Origin: Sipunculus nudus
Taxonomy: Eukaryota; Annelida; Sipuncula; Golfingiida; Sipunculidae
Assembly (NCBI GenBank): GCA_026874595.1
Contig: CM049312.1
Span: forward strand, 77,539,429 to 77,603,428
Length of the DNA: 64,000 nt
Direction: 5' to 3'
A program made the position numbers and the translations under genes. Under the pieces are notes generated by a model. That model searched no databases. It had not been told where the DNA came from and saw only the letters and a program-made list of their open reading frames with translations. Of this stretch, positions 39,112-52,544 are shown in pieces. Position 1 is the first letter of the stretch, and the number at the start of each line of letters is the position of its first letter.

Positions 39112-39620
39112 TTTAAAGCAGGCTATTCATCCACCTGTTCTGTAGCATTCATGTGATTTCTGGCTTACTCTGTGTATATATAACTATTGAACTGCAAGTA
39201 GGTAATTCCTGTAATGAAAAATTCCTATTACACCTCTGTGACGGATGTATGAGCTTGTTTTATCTACAAGTTGTTAGTAAACATACATGTGCCAATGTTG
39301 ACAAACAGGAGAATGAACATGTACCCTAAGCTGGTCGGTATGTGCAGAAGCTGAAAGGTTGGTTATACTGTAGTTTAAAAAAAAAACCTTTGCGAAACTC
39401 TGGTTTATCTGACTTGCTGCCAGGTGTCCTTGTTGAATCTGTTTGGATTAATTTGGTGGTCCCTCCTCCCCCCCCCCCCCACATGTTAAAAACATGGATT
39501 TAAGCAAATCAAACATCCTGTGTACTGTGGGGTTGGTGTTTTCTGATCTTTTTTTATAAAAGGTTTAAGGAATTATCATTAGGTAATAGACATCATATAT
39601 CAGAATAAGCCTCTTTAAGT
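39112..39620 (+). repeat. interspersed repeat family 4, copy 3
   Basis: CTGTAGCATTCATGTGATTT, CTGGCTTACTCTGTG, AATTCCTGTAATG, GTGCCAATGTTGACAAACAG, TATGTGCAGAAGCTGAAAGG and TATAAAAGGTTTAAGGAATT follow the order seen at 22581-23030 and 23546-23990. A poly-C tract lies near 39467. Confidence 0.7.
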
Positions 39621-40390
39621 CAGCACACGTACTGCATGAAGGGCAGCCAGTAAACATACATATGGGTGGGGGGGGGGGGGGGAATTAGGCTGAAAAAAGA
39701 AAGTCTGCCCATCAGCCTCATATTTTAATTCCTGTTGCCAATTGAAATTGAACAAAATTGCCACACTCTTTTGCTGGATTGTTATGAAATTATGTTAAAA
39801 TTACCTGTATTCATAATTTGCTGCTTGCAGTTATTTCAAATCAAGTCATATGGATACAAGTAAAATACAATGCATGTCATTTCCCACAAATACATAATGA
39901 CATATTTACATGAATGTAAAGCACAGTGGTGCCACCTATTAGCAATAGCCATGACTAGCAAGAAAAATAACCTGAGATAAGATTTACAGTATTTCTTCAT
40001 GCCTTTACTTAGTGAAAAAAAGGATTTACATGTAGGTCGTAGAAGAGCTGAGCTCAGGTGACGTAAAGTAGAGAGAATAGAGATTTTGCTTTTAGAGGCA
40101 TAATTGTGCTTGTATAGTACCTGCTAAAGCTGTCTATCTCAAGATAACTTGTAAGATTAATTGATTCACGATGTAACATGGCAATAGGCAAATCTGTTTG
40201 TGAACCTTATTGCCTTAAAAAAATTCATAGCAAGAGATATACCTTTAGAAATAGTCCTACTACATGATGATAAATATGTATACGTAATATTTTGCATTAA
40301 AATTCAGTAGCACTATAAACATTGCAGCAAATAAATGGATGCCAGATATTAGATAAACTTCAGTCTATAAAAAGATATTTATATTTATTA
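39621..40390. other. intron sequence, nothing recognised
   Basis: A run of about 15 G lies near 39666. No gene or recurring family. Confidence 0.45.
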
Positions 40391-40668
40391 CATCCGCGGG
40401 GCCGGGTTATGTTTTTGCCAGCGTTGGTTTGTCTGTCTTTTAGCAACATTACTCAAAAAGTTATTAACAGATTTTGATGAAATTTTGAGGATAGCTCAGC
40501 AATGATAGAAGGTACAATTGATTAAATTGGGGGATTATTCGAATCACCACCTGGATCCAGGAATTTTTTTTCTAAGGAAAAAATGCTGCATTTCTGACAA
40601 TGCTCTATTGGGGTTATTTGAGCTGCCTTGGCGAAGGTCTGCACTCTCTGAGTGCAAATTTCTAATTC
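40391..40668 (+). mobile_element. short Helentron-like (HINE) element
   Basis: Starts CATCCGCGGGGCCGGGTTAT and ends in a hairpin GCACTC-TCT-GAGTGC (40641-40655) followed by AAATTTCTAATT, a decayed form of the TTCTAGTT end seen in related families. The interior TTACTCAAAAAGTTATTAAC ... TTTTGATGAAATTTTGAGG is a typical non-coding repeat core. Similar elements ending in a CACTC...GAGTG hairpin plus TTCTAGTT are known to me from several marine invertebrates; assignment is by pattern only. Confidence 0.6.
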
Positions 40669-41399
40669 TTTGCTATTTCTGTATGTCTGTTAGCTTATGT
40701 AAGGTTTCTCAACAGATATTTGAATTAACCAGTGATATTGTGGCAGGCAAATGTTTGTGCTCAGACTTAATTCATGCATAGATCATAAACTCTCAAGTCA
40801 AGAGTTTGAATTTTTGTTACAGTCCTTGTCTCTGCTATATATATAGTTCAGATATCTGACTCAATCCTCTTGCCTTTTATACCCACAATAATTAAATATG
40901 TTTCTCCTGTGCTAAGGAAACCAAAAAAAGATTTTTCATCAGTACAATTTAAGGAGTCTCTTTGATCTTCACATTTGGTTTTTGAAGTGTGAGAGTAGAA
41001 GTATTCAAATAGACTTGGTTTAAAAGTACATGAAAATTGAAAATATTAATTTTGTTTCATTTTATTGCATGTGAAGAAAAAATGTTTGCCACATATAAAA
41101 TTTTTGCAACTTTAAATCATAATGAGGAAATTTGAATTGATTAACTCGGACTCTTTATTTCTTTTCTCTATCTATCATATATACATATATATGTGTGTGT
41201 ATGTATAAATATATTAAATGCAACATCAAGGGGAATGAAAGTGAAATTTATTGTACTGAAGTCACAAAGATATTATTTAAATAGATGATATCATCTTGGT
41301 AAATGCTGAGAGTAAAAAGGATGAAAGTAACATTACAGAATGACTTTGTATTTTCCAGAATAAAATAATGAAATAAAGTTTTTCAGTAAATCATATCTT
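40669..41399. other. AT-rich intron sequence
   Basis: A TA/TG microsatellite lies near 41175-41215. No gene recognised. Confidence 0.45.
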
Positions 41400-43330
41400 G
41401 TATATAGACAAATGTCGATGGAAAGTAATGTTCCAAGTTCATATGCCCAAGGGGTCAATTAACATTGCCCCTTTCTGATTGTGCCGCATTGATAAGGTAG
41501 AGATCGGCGGTTGGTCCAAGACAACCGATTATTATGATATCATAAAATCCAGTTAGATGCAGCTATACTGTAGTTAACCCATACAGGTTTTGGGTAATAT
41601 TAATATTGTCTTGGTCATCAAACTAGTTGTTGATGATAGTAAGACGAAGTGCTCCTTACATCTCCTGTTTGAGAATATAAGACTTTGGGAAATAAACTAT
41701 ATCTTCTGTGTATAATAAAACGGAAATAAAGAATTATGGCTACCAGGTAGAATTAGCTTCTTTTGGGAACAGGCATTATTTAAATATTGTCTAAATTATA
41801 CATATGAACCCGGAATTGCTGTTATTGGATATTCATGTGTGCTTGTATCTTCAAAGATCAAGTGAAATACGATTAATATTCGATGTTGTTTCCAGGACTA
41901 TAGCTACTTTCTTATACCCATCTGTGTGTGTTTATGTTTCGCATCTAAAGGGCCCGTCCTAGGGGTGTCGTTAACGGTCAAGACGTACGTCAGTGATGTG
42001 TTCGAGGTCTGGTATTGAACTTGGTTTTAGTGTATTGTTTTATGGGCTGTAAACATATAAGGCGCATTTACCTCCATATGTTTGGTTATAGATATTGATA
42101 TAATATTCATACGTGCATCGTAAAGGGAGGCTGTCCTAGCCAAGCTGCTAGGGCTGTGTAATTAGCCATGAAACTATCCCGCTGCCATTAAATGTAAAAA
42201 TATCTGCAGCAAGGAGACTCAACTTGAGGCTAATCCGGGGAAGGCGGCCAACAAAATCTCTTTAACGTGGCCTTTGAAGTGGCGAAAAAAGACATTTGCC
42301 GAGCGGCTTTACCCAAGTTGACATTGTGGAGTGATGAATTATTCTCTTCTCAGAGCTAACTCCCGAAGTTTGCCGGTTTGGCTCCGACTGGGTGATTTGA
42401 AGCACCGGGCGCTCACATGTTTATCGCTGATATGTCTCGTTGCCGTTTCATGCTTGCTACCCTTGTGGTGAAATATAGGATATGTTATGGGGGGGAGCTG
42501 GATGGAATCCTTTGGGAGCTGGCAAATAGCTAAATGTTCCGATGTGTCAGGCGGCCCGGTGACAGTTGGCCGCTCAACAATTGAGATAACACTGAATGCA
42601 GCTTCCCCGCTGAGACCGAGTTGGCATCTGAGAAAATACCAGATAAGAGTGTTGATTGCATTAGGTTTTTGTTTTTATGTGATACCGCGGCGTGTTCCTG
42701 ATCGGAGGGGCAACGTAATTACGCGTGCAGGCACCGTGTAACGTGGGAGCAGCTCACAGATGAATTTCACCAAAGGGGTCGTTTGTCAAAGCCTGAGGTC
42801 TGCTTCCTGATAAAGTTGTCTTTATTGTGTAACGGTGTCCCGGAAGGGCTGTTCGCCCGATCTGGTCTCCCCCGGGGGCAATTCGCAGAAGTCATGGTTT
42901 TCAACGCAGGAAATAAAATTGTTATGGTGCTTGTAGATCACTATGCAATTGGAAAAACAGATAATGCCAGTGTGACCGATCCCTCATTAAGTGAAACAAA
43001 TGGGTTTGTCTCTTATTGAACTGTTTCTTTGTGAGTTCTATTATGATCTAGCTAGGCCCGACTCAGAGGTTTCCGACTAATTCATGTTCTGTCCCAGGTC
43101 TTGTAGTGGTCGTGTTTTTTTCCCGTCATTCTTTTTATGGGGTTTAACCCGTTCGGTGCAGCAAGACAGGCTCTGACTTTCTCTCCCGTCATAAGCTCGC
43201 TCATGGCAGTCCCTCGTACGACAGCCACCTGGTACATAAAAAAAATTGATAATAAAATTCACCGAATCCTCCTTACATGGGAAACTGTTTTTATTCTCCC
43301 GTTTGTTTCCTACGGGTTTTGTTGTTTGGT
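41400..43330. promoter_or_regulatory. repeat-poor, GC-richer block, candidate regulatory DNA
   Basis: Base composition is clearly more balanced than in the flanking intron, with many CpG-containing words and no transposon signature. All frames are interrupted within about 100 codons and none matches BCAS3 or a known family. Words such as TAATTAGCCATGAAAC (42159) and GGTGACAGTTGG (42558) look like homeodomain and Meis sites. Function is inferred from context only. Confidence 0.3.
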
Positions 43331-45120
43331 TTGATGACTTCTCTTGCATGGTAATAATGCATAAATCTGACAAAATGTGCTCAGACTGGGGGCAGAGTTA
43401 TTTCTGTTTTTATACATCTTTGTAACAACTGTAAACTCAGTGGGTTTAGAAAATTATGGCACAGGATTTTAAATATTGGCAAAAATAAGTAAAAATCATT
43501 GTAAAAATATGTTTCATGTACATCCCCATGTGGTATATATATATATATATATATTCATGTTTTCTCTATATTATCTCAGAAAAATGGAAAATAGATACAG
43601 TTAATTCAGGATCAATTGCTCACATCCAGAGAAGATTGTGACATGTTTCAATAACTTGAAGCAAAAAAAAATTTATTTTTCCAAAGACAGTATTATAGTT
43701 ATACAGGGATGGACATAGGATGGCTATTGCTTCATTGTAATGTGCATGGGAATAAAGATTATTGGTTAAAACTCCATATTTCTTTTTAAATTTAAAACTA
43801 CATAAACATGTGCAGTAATATGTGTAATATTTTACCCTATTAGTCAACCTTGGCTGAACACAAAAGTTGCCATGCAAAATCATTGTTATGGTTCTATGTG
43901 TAAATTTTAATGAAGTCCATGGGTGTCTGTTTACTATGTAACAAGACTGCATGGCCATTCACTGACTGGAGATCTGATCTTGAGCTTGCACAACCCCCCA
44001 ATCAGGAGAAAAAACATAAAACATGAAATAAAAAAGAAACACCAATCTGAAGCTCGAAAAATCTTGATTTATGTAGTTGTGTGATACAGCCAGCAGGTGC
44101 TGTGTTTATGTTCAGCAACTCTTGATTGTACCTGGTGCAAACTTATTTCCACTTGTGCGCAGGAGTAAGTAAACTTTATAAAGAACAAAATATTGACAGA
44201 TGCCATAATATTTTAAGGAGAAAACAATATATTTATTTAAACTTAATATCCCTGGTACATATGTGAATGTAAGCCACTATAAGATAAATAAAGAAATTTT
44301 GTTTAACCTTAAAACAGCTTCTCACTAATGTCTGACACTGCTTAAACTTGCAACATATTAATGAAAACCTGAACTACAGTAGACTGCCATATAAAATAAT
44401 ATATAGCCATGGTCATGATTTAACCTTCAGTTTTATTCAGAAGGCAAGGCCATCTTTTGAGCACATATAATAGTACTAACATTTTGATATTACCAGTTAA
44501 ACCCTTAATAATTAACATATTGTACTGAGCAGGAACATGAATTACTTAATTTCCTTAGCATTCTTTTGTCTTTAGCATTCTTGCCTCAGTCTAAATGCTT
44601 CAGCAGGAATAGAAAGCAGAAAACTGCAGTGGTAAACTAAATGCATGGCTGTATACTAGCTGTGTTTGCCATTTTGCTTGTGAGGGTTTCAAATTTGTGT
44701 TACTCGCAAATCGAAAATTATCACACAAAAAAAAACATGATTAAGAGGCCCCATTGTCAAAGGGAATTAAGTGGAAAAGCAAAAGATTGATATATAAATA
44801 ATAATGATAGATCATGTATGTTTACTGTGAATCAGAGATTGCTATTTAAATTATATTAAATCTTTCGAATAACCTGCTAATAGTCAACACAAATTTTCCA
44901 CATGTTAGATGCCCCCTCGAGGCCCCATCCAATTTGTACAGTTTGTGTACATATTATTTAATGTAAAAAAAATTCATATAATAATGGATATACTCGGTGT
45001 GTAGGATACTTTATGTTGAGATCACAAAAATTGGAACCCTTGTGAAACACTGAAGAGATGAAAATCACAAAATAATAACCTGGCCAATATGAAGCCAACC
45101 GCATCATTACATTGTGAACC
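43331..45120. other. AT-rich intron sequence
   Basis: A TA microsatellite lies at about 43533-43553. No gene or recurring repeat recognised. Confidence 0.45.
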
Positions 45121-45385
45121 AGATTTTGTGGCTCAGGGGTAGAGCACAGGACTCAAGCCGGGAGATCTTGAGTTCGAATCTCAGCTGAGGTGGTGTTATT
45201 TTTCATGGTATGCCCCCGCCCAGGGTGAGTGCTCTCCAGGTTTAATTGGAAGGCCTTGCTCAACAGCTGTGTTTCAGTCAAAAGCAAGTTCAGCTTTCGG
45301 GGTACCTCAGTGTATGACCTAGCAATGGGGACGATTAAGCGCCAAAGGCTTGGCCTGATTAACACCAGGATATAAAAAGGGAGGA
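45121..45385 (+). repeat. tRNA-derived SINE
   Basis: GTGGCTCAGGGGTAGAGCAC is a good pol III A box and GAGTTCGAATCTC a near-perfect B box, with tRNA-like spacing (45129-45190). A 180-bp non-tRNA body follows, with CTTTCGGGGTACCTCAGTGT and AAAGGCTTGGCCTGATTAAC, ending near GATATAAAAAGGG. The long body makes a SINE far more likely than a functional tRNA gene. Confidence 0.75.
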
Positions 45386-46290
45386 AGTTTGTGAGACTGC
45401 CATGTCACGTTTTGACTGAAACCAGCATGGAATTCTGCAGGTGTAGGTATAATTTAGTAAAGTTAGCATTAAAAAAAAAAGGCAGTGACCTCAAATAACA
45501 TTGTGGAAAATTTTACAGACTATTGCACAGTGAACTTCTTTAGATGTACTGGGTAACTTCATTCTTTCCTGGCACCATTAACTTAGATATTGTTGTTGAT
45601 TTGCAAGGGTGAGGTTGATCATTGTAACTTAAGGTCAAGGGTAATTTTGCACAGGTAATTTTTATTTAACAAGGGAACTCTTGATTTTCACAAAAACATT
45701 TATTACCTTGATAACTTCAAATGTAATAGCAGGGCCATGCAATACCAAGTGAGGTTGGTGGCAGATAAGAAACTAACAAAGTTCCGAAATCCACATAGGC
45801 AATCTGCCATTTTTTGGTGATTGGTGAATTTGACAAGTGGTGACAAAAATTCATGAATTGAATTTGAATTAAAATGGAATTGAATAGAAAATTGCACAAA
45901 ATGAAAATGAATCAGATGAAAACAAATGAACTGGCATTGAATTTGATTTGAAATTTAAGGCAGAGGTGAACTGATGAACAGTTGATCCAGCCCTCACAAT
46001 GCTCAGATTAGAAATTAATCTGATCTTAGAGTAGTTCCCTTTACAGTTCAGCCATGATTGGACTGGTCAAGTTATGCAAATTAATACACATGCAGGCATC
46101 CAAATGATTGACACAGAAGTGCATGCAGTACTGCGTTATCTATGAATTTATGTACCAGCAAATTTGCTAATATATATTTTTCCTAATACACTTGTAACTC
46201 GTAAATTAGCCTTTAGATTTCTACAGGACTTCATTTGATAGAAGATTTGTTGTCTTGAGGTCTATGCTGTATGTATGATTGTCACTTTTT
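45386..46290. other. intron sequence, nothing recognised
   Basis: Contains a GAATTG-rich patch at about 45850-45950 similar in composition to 12010-12070. No gene. Confidence 0.45.
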
Positions 46291-48560
46291 ATGCCCCCGC
46301 CACAAAGTGGCCGGGGCATATAGTGTTACCCATGTCCGTCATTCCATCCTTCCGTCCTTCCGTCCTTCCGTCCTTCCGAAATCAAACAGATGTACGGGCT
46401 TTTTTTCGCAATGCCTGCAGATTTTTGGCCTGATTTTTGGTGTGTGGGCAGATATAGACCAGTTACAGATCGAGTTCGCGTTTCGTCCTGGTTGACCTAT
46501 TTTTGACCGTTTTACGGCTCCTAAACTTAGAAAATTTCATGAAAAATAGAAATATTCATGACAGATACACATGTACGGACTTTTTTCGCAATGCCTGCAG
46601 ATACTGACCTGATTTTTTGTGTGTGAGCAGATATAGACCAGTTACAGATCGAGTTCGCGTTTCGTCCTGGTTGACCTACTTTTGACCGTTTTACGGCTCC
46701 TGAACATAGAAAATTTCATGAAAAATATGAAATTTCATGACAAATACACATGTACGGACTTTTTTTCACAGTGCCTGCAGATATTGGCCTGATTTTGGTG
46801 TGTGGGCAGATATAGACCAGTTACAGATCGAGTTTGCGTTTCGTCCTGGTTGACCTACTTTTGACCGTTTTACGGCTCCTAAACTTAGAAATTTTCATGT
46901 AAAATAGAAATATTCATGACAGATACACATGTACGGACTTTTTTTCGCAATGCCTTCAGATATTTGCCTGATTTTTGGTGTGTGGGCAGATATAGACCAG
47001 TTACAGATCGAGTTTGCGTTTCGTCTTGGTTGACCTTCTTTTGACCGTTTTACGGCTCCTGAACATAGAAAATTTCATGAAAAATATGAAATTTCATGAC
47101 AAATACACATGTACGGACTTTTTTCACAGTGCCTGCAGATATTGGCCTGATTTTTGGTGTGTGGGCAGATATAGACCAGTTACAGATCGAGTTCGCGTTT
47201 CGTCCTGGTTGACCTACTTTTGACTGTTTTAGGGCTCCTGAACATAGAAAATTTCATGAAAAATATGAAATTTCATGACAAATACACATGTACAGACTTT
47301 TTTTCACAGTGCCTGCAGATATTGGCCTGATTTTTGGTGTGTGGGCAGATATAGACCAGTTACAGATCGAGTTCGCGTTTCGTCCTGGTTGACCTACTTT
47401 TGACTGTTTTACGGCTCCTGAACATAGAAAATTTCATGAAAAATATGAAATTTCATGACAAATACACATGTACAGACTTTTTTCGCAATGCCTGCAGATA
47501 TTGGCCTGATTTTTGGTGTGTGGGCAGATATAGACCAGTTACAGATAGAGTTCGCGTTTTGTCCAAGTTGACCTACTTTTGACCGTTTTATGGCTCCTGA
47601 ACTTAAAAATTTCATGAAAAATATGAAATTTCATGACAAATCCACATGTACGGACTTTTTTTCGCAATGCCTGCAGATATTGGCCTCATTTTTGGTGTGT
47701 CGGCAGATATTGACCAGTTACAGATGGAGTTTGCATTTCGTCCCGGTTGACCTACTTTTGACTGTTTTACGGCTCCTGAACATAGAAAATTTCATGAAAA
47801 ATGTGAAATTTCATGACAAATACATATGTACGGACTTTTCTTCACAATACCTGCAGATATTGGCCTGATTTTTGGTGTGTGGGCAGATATAGACCAGTTA
47901 CAGATCAAGTTCACGTTTTGTCCCAGTTGACCTATTTTTGACCGTTTGACGGTGCTCTAACATAGAAAAATTTATAAAAAGGTGCATATGTATGGACTTT
48001 TTTTCGCAGTGCCTGCAGATACGGGCCTGATTTTTGGTGTGTAGGCAGATAATGACCAGTTACAGATCGAGTTCTTGTTTTGTCTCAGTTGACCTACTTT
48101 TGACCATTTGACTGCTCCTGAACATAGAAAGTTTCATGAAAAATATAAATTTTCATAACAAATGCATATGTACTGACTTTTTTTCCTCAATGCCTGCAGA
48201 TACCACCCTGATTTTTTTTGTGTTGGCAGATAATGACAGGTACAGATCGAGTTTGCATTTCATCCCGGTTGACCTACTTTTGATTGTTTTACGGCTCCTA
48301 AACATAGAAAATTTCATGAAAGACAGAAATTTTTATGGAAAATGCACATGTATGGACTTTTTTTCACAATGCCTGCATATCCTGGCATGATTTTTGGTGT
48401 GTTGCTTGATAATGACCTGTTACAAATCGAGTTTGCATTTTGCCCTTGTTGACCTACTTTTGACCATACGACACCTCCTTAACTTAAAAATTTTCCAAAT
48501 TTTACAAATGTTTCTAATTTGCCCAAGGCGGGGGCATTCGTGTCGTTCCGACACATCTAG
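46291..48560 (+). mobile_element. HINE-like element, family 3, with about twelve 180-bp core repeats
   Basis: Starts ATGCCCCCGCCACAAAGTGG followed by CCGGGGCAT, a 5' hairpin, then a CCTTCCGTCC microsatellite. The core is about 12 tandem units of roughly 180 bp (TGTACGGACTTTTTT near 46390, 46571, 46752, 46932, 47111 and so on to 48350), each with CGCAATGCCTGCAGATA, GTTACAGATCGAGTTCGCGT and ACCGTTTTACGGCTCCT. At the 3' side GGCGGGGGCAT (48527-48537) is the inverse of the 5' start, then a perfect hairpin GTGTCG-TTC-CGACAC (48540-48554), then ATCTAG and TTT. This is the same plan as at 8591-9774. The long peptides in the core are repeats without sign of coding selection. Confidence 0.8.
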
Positions 48561-48660
48561 TTTGTTAACTCTGCCTCACATCCTAGAACTCAGTGTATAT
48601 ATGGTCACAGTGTCTCTGCGCTTGTCAGATGAGCATCGTGACCCAAGGGTCACTTATTTG
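48561..48660 (+). mobile_element. isolated 3' end related to family 1
   Basis: GTCAGATGAGCATCGTGACC followed by CAAGGGTCACTT resembles the family 1 end CAGCTGAGCGCCGTGACCCATAGGTCCCTT (compared in pieces). No 5' end is attached; the family 3 element sits directly to the left. Confidence 0.5.
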
Positions 48661-49214
48661 AGAACTTTTTAATTATAATGTTTTCTGTGTTTGTGTATAT
48701 ATTCATGAAGTATAAAAGTAAAATCACATTTTCAGTTTGAAACATGAATCACATGTGACAGATTAGCCAGCAGTTAATTAAATTAGGGAGACTGATATTT
48801 TTTTGTATTTTGCTTTTTAAATAGACAGCAATATGAAATAAATAATTCTCATGTAACATTTTCACTTTAAGCCCCTCAGGTAAAAAATTAAATAAATTAC
48901 CTTCAATGTTTTGTGCTTGAAGTGTCAGATTTGTTTGTTTGGCTAAGATTGTATCATGCTACATATGGAGCTTAGAATTTTTTTTTCCACAACTCAAGTT
49001 ATGTTTGATATTATACACACATGGTCAAAGACCTTCACTTCTGACATTGCATCAAGCACAGACCAGGTCATTTTACAGCAATTAGTACAAAACAAAGTCA
49101 AATAAGTAAAATTCAGAACAATCAGTCTTCTCACTTTCAGGGTTTTACAAAAGTTATTCTTTTTAGGCATCTTATAATAAAACATAAATAAAAAGAACAT
49201 AGTGACTGCAAACA
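48661..49214. other. AT-rich intron sequence
   Basis: No gene or recurring repeat recognised. Confidence 0.45.
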
Positions 49215-49965
49215 TTTTTAGCTCAGCTGACTATAAGTCAACTGAGCTATAGCAATGGCCCTTAGTCCATCGTCTTTAACTGTCTGTCTATCCATTAAAC
49301 TGGCAAGTTTTGAAACTGTTGGACGTGCAAATCTGAAATTCGGCACACATACAGTTTGATGTCCCCAAAATCTAACCATACCAAGAAATTGGGTAACTAG
49401 GACTTATCTAATATAAAAACCACTGATATCTTTTTTTATTATATTATATATACATATTCCTCAATATATTTCCTATGTACATACCAGAAATTAGGTCAGT
49501 ATTGTGTAATTTCTTGAAGTTATATGTCTATCATGATGCACTTTGTAAAAAAAGGAAATATGTATACTCACATAACTTGAGAATTGTTAATCGGCTACTT
49601 TATTTAATCAAGATTTAATTTCTCAAAATTAGATCTGAATTACCTTAAATTTTGCCCAACTTTGTCGAAGACACATTTCTTTCCTTGTAAGCACTGTTGA
49701 TTTAATTTTCACAGCATGTATTAATATAACCATTTTATCTTTTAAAATCTGAAATTTGAAAATAAATGCAAAATAAGGCTAGTTATTAGAATTTTTAGGC
49801 TCTTAGTGTATTCACTTGCATTTTCAAGCAGCACACTTTGGTCACTGGAGGTCATTCAGTACAGTTATCTCTGCTTACCTGATTTGTAATGGGTCGCTTG
49901 GAGAGCAGGAGTCACAGGTGTACAGTTATTCTCATATCACCCCCCCCCCTCCCCACCAAGTGTAA
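49215..49965 (+). mobile_element. Helentron-like element, family 1, copy D (diverged, 3' truncated)
   Basis: Starts TTTTTAGCTCAGCTGACTAT and keeps the first core unit in a diverged state (GATGTCCCCAAAATCTAACC, CCTATGTACATACCAGAAATTA), plus ACAGTTATTCTCATATCACC before a C-tract as in copy C. No CCCTTGTT end follows. Confidence 0.6.
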
Positions 49966-49984
49966 TGATAGAGAGATAGATAGA

Positions 49985-50475
49985 TATACTCCAAAAGAAT
50001 TTGAGGTACAGACCCTAAACTTGCAGCATTGATGCACCTAATCAAGGGCTAGGTTAAGTTTGAACATGGATGACCTTGATGTATTTTTCAAGGTCACAAA
50101 GGCAGTAGTGCTTCAATGATGTTAACACAGTTACTCAAAAAGAATTTGAGGTACAGTCACCAAATTTACAGCATTGATTAACCATATCAAGGCCGAGGTC
50201 AAGTTCTGACTTTTAATGACCTTTATGCATTTTTCAAGGGCACAGGGGCAATATTGCTAAAATGATGTAAATACAATAACGAGAAAGAATTTGAGGTCAA
50301 GTCACAAAACTTGCAGCATTGATGCACCTTATCAAGGGCTAGGATGAGTTAGAATATGGATGACCTTGATTCATTTTTCAAGGTCACAGCAGCAATAATG
50401 CAAAAATGCAATAACTTGAAAAGAATTTGACTCGCAGTCACCAAACATGCACCATTGATGTAATCTTGGTGTGTG
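49985..50475. repeat. tandem repeat of about 145 bp, three to four copies
   Basis: AAAGAATTTGAGGTACAG or a close variant starts near 49994, 50139, 50284 and 50417. Each unit continues with CACCAAA or similar, GCAGCATTGATGCACC, ATCAAGG and TTTTTCAAGGTCACA. It directly follows family 1 copy D and may be part of it or a separate element. Confidence 0.75.
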
Positions 50476-52335
50476 ACATGTTGACCCATCTCAAATTTCA
50501 TACATGTATTCACAACTGTTTTTCCAAGTATTCAGGCAGGGAACATACTAGATCTTTTCCACAGATAAATTTTTCCCTTTTTACATCATTATGTTTATCA
50601 TTAAACTATTTATAGTTCAGAATTTTGGTCGGTCATTGTAAAAAACAATTCGGAAAGGTCCACTTCCTCATAAAAATTGGGATACCTTGGCTTAATTTGC
50701 AAACTAATTCTTAACCTTAACAACCTTTGTCATAATCTCTTTTGCAAGCTTTTGGTAATTCTTTGCCTTCAACAACCTTTGTTTTTAATTTATTTATTTA
50801 ATTCCTTCATTTTTAGATCATTCGACTTCCAGTTATGCAGAGCTAGAGAAATGGGTCTTTTGGACTTAATTCTGATCATCTGGCTCATCTGACGTATCTG
50901 TTTAAAGGGCAAAATTCATTACCATATGTTTGACTAGATAGTTCTTACTTAAAATCCATACAAGTGTTTAATTTCTCTATCTAAATAACCCAAAAATAGA
51001 TGACAGTGACCTATATTCTGAAAATAAATTGTGAAAAGATGTTTTGAAGCACATTAATTTGCTTTTTACAGAGTCAATACATTTTGTGCTTGCTGCTCTG
51101 TGATACATGCATCAAGAATCAAATTAAATAATTCAGTAGAATTCACTGATTGGTTGAACAATATAGGCTTTTAAGTATTATTATTGGATAACAATAAAAA
51201 TTAGCAAATATTTTATGTTTATACCTGTCTTGAAGTCAGAAACTAATCTTATGTGATACAAAGATATCTTGGTATGTAACAGATCATAATGCACAGGTGC
51301 ACATCTTACAGTACTTACTTTTCTTTATCCTCCATCGCAGCAGGTTCTGAGACTTGGTAATTGTTTTAATGACAGGTTGATTAAAAACAGCACAGCCTGA
51401 CATAATTCAAGTAGAATTAGACCAGAGTTGATCATGAACAGGGATTTATTGTCATAGCAACTGTTAGATCATCCTGCATCTTCAAGTTACTGAGGAAAGA
51501 ATATCCTTTTTTAAAAATCAAGAAAAATTATTGCAGATTGTGATACTGTGTGGTTTGATGGACAGAAGGATTGTTATTCATTCTGGGTTCATGATATTAC
51601 AAAGTTGGTAAATAACACCAGATCAAGACTGTTAAAACAATACATCTCTTATGAAAAAAATGGATTATTACGTCTTAGTATGCAGTGCATGCATGCCATG
51701 ATATCTTCCCGATGATTTGAGAACCTTTCTTGGTACTTTTTGTACCATCTGAATGCGATGAGTGTATCATCTAAACCAAAAAAAATATGAACAGAAATAA
51801 GTCTTCTAGAAAATAGCAGAAACGAGGACTAGATTTCACTCAGGATTGTAATTCTATAGTTGACCCATATGTAGTGAAATTAATTGCTTTGAAATTTATC
51901 TGTACCTCTGTCATACTCATTTTTAAACTTGCTTCTGTCAGGTCAAGGTTTAAATATGATATAAAACATTCATGAGAGACCTGGCTGAGGTTGCCGGTGA
52001 TTTTTACTGATGTGACATTGGTTTAACATCAGGAACCACATGAAAACGCAAGCTCAACCTAACCGAATCTAGCTTGTGCTACATTTCTTAATGTATTTGT
52101 ACGTAGCCAAGACAAGTGACCATTTAAACCACTCTTAACTGTTGTATTAAAACTTAAACCATTGGCGTTAAGCTCCAAATCGTACCACACATTTATACTT
52201 TGAAATCTGGCATGATTTATACCGCACATGTAGTAATAGCAGTGGGTATAGTGCTGGACTGCGCAAAATATAGTGCAGGGCACTCCAGATCTGGCTCGGT
52301 CTCTCCAGTTTTATTTACAAAAAAAATTCAGCAAG
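50476..52335. other. AT-rich intron sequence
   Basis: No gene recognised. A stretch near 52225-52310 (AGTGGGTATAGTGCTGGACTG) is weakly tRNA-like but lacks a clear B box. Confidence 0.45.
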
Positions 52336-52340
52336 CTCCA

Positions 52341-52532
52341 AGGGCGGATCCAGGATTTAGGAAAATGGGGGGGGGGGGGGGGGTCCAACCCAGGAGGACT
52401 AATGAAAACCCTAAAAAAAAAAGGTCCCAAGGTCTGGAAAAGGAGGGGGTCCAGGCTGCAAAATTTTGTCTGAAGCCCTTAAAAAACGTTGTTTCTGTTG
52501 AAAAAGGGCCCCCCCCCCCCTGGATCTGCTTT
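52341..52532. mobile_element. MITE, hAT-like
   Basis: Terminal inverted repeats AGGGCGGATCCAGG on the left and CCTGGATCTGCTTT on the right, with poly-G (52367-52383) near the left end and poly-C near the right. Flanking AAGCTCCA and GAGCTTCA could be a diverged 8-bp target duplication, as in hAT elements. Only about 190 bp, no gene. Confidence 0.65.
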
Positions 52533-52544
52533 TGAGCTTCAACA

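Noticed and set aside
45129-45195. Possible functional tRNA gene
   Set aside because: The A and B boxes are good but a long SINE body follows without a pol III terminator at the expected place, and the stems do not pair fully by inspection.
46271-48672. Plus-strand frames containing KNMKFHDKYTCTDFF repeats
   Set aside because: They fall in the 180-bp core of a HINE-like element. Frames break between units, and the element has clear transposon ends.
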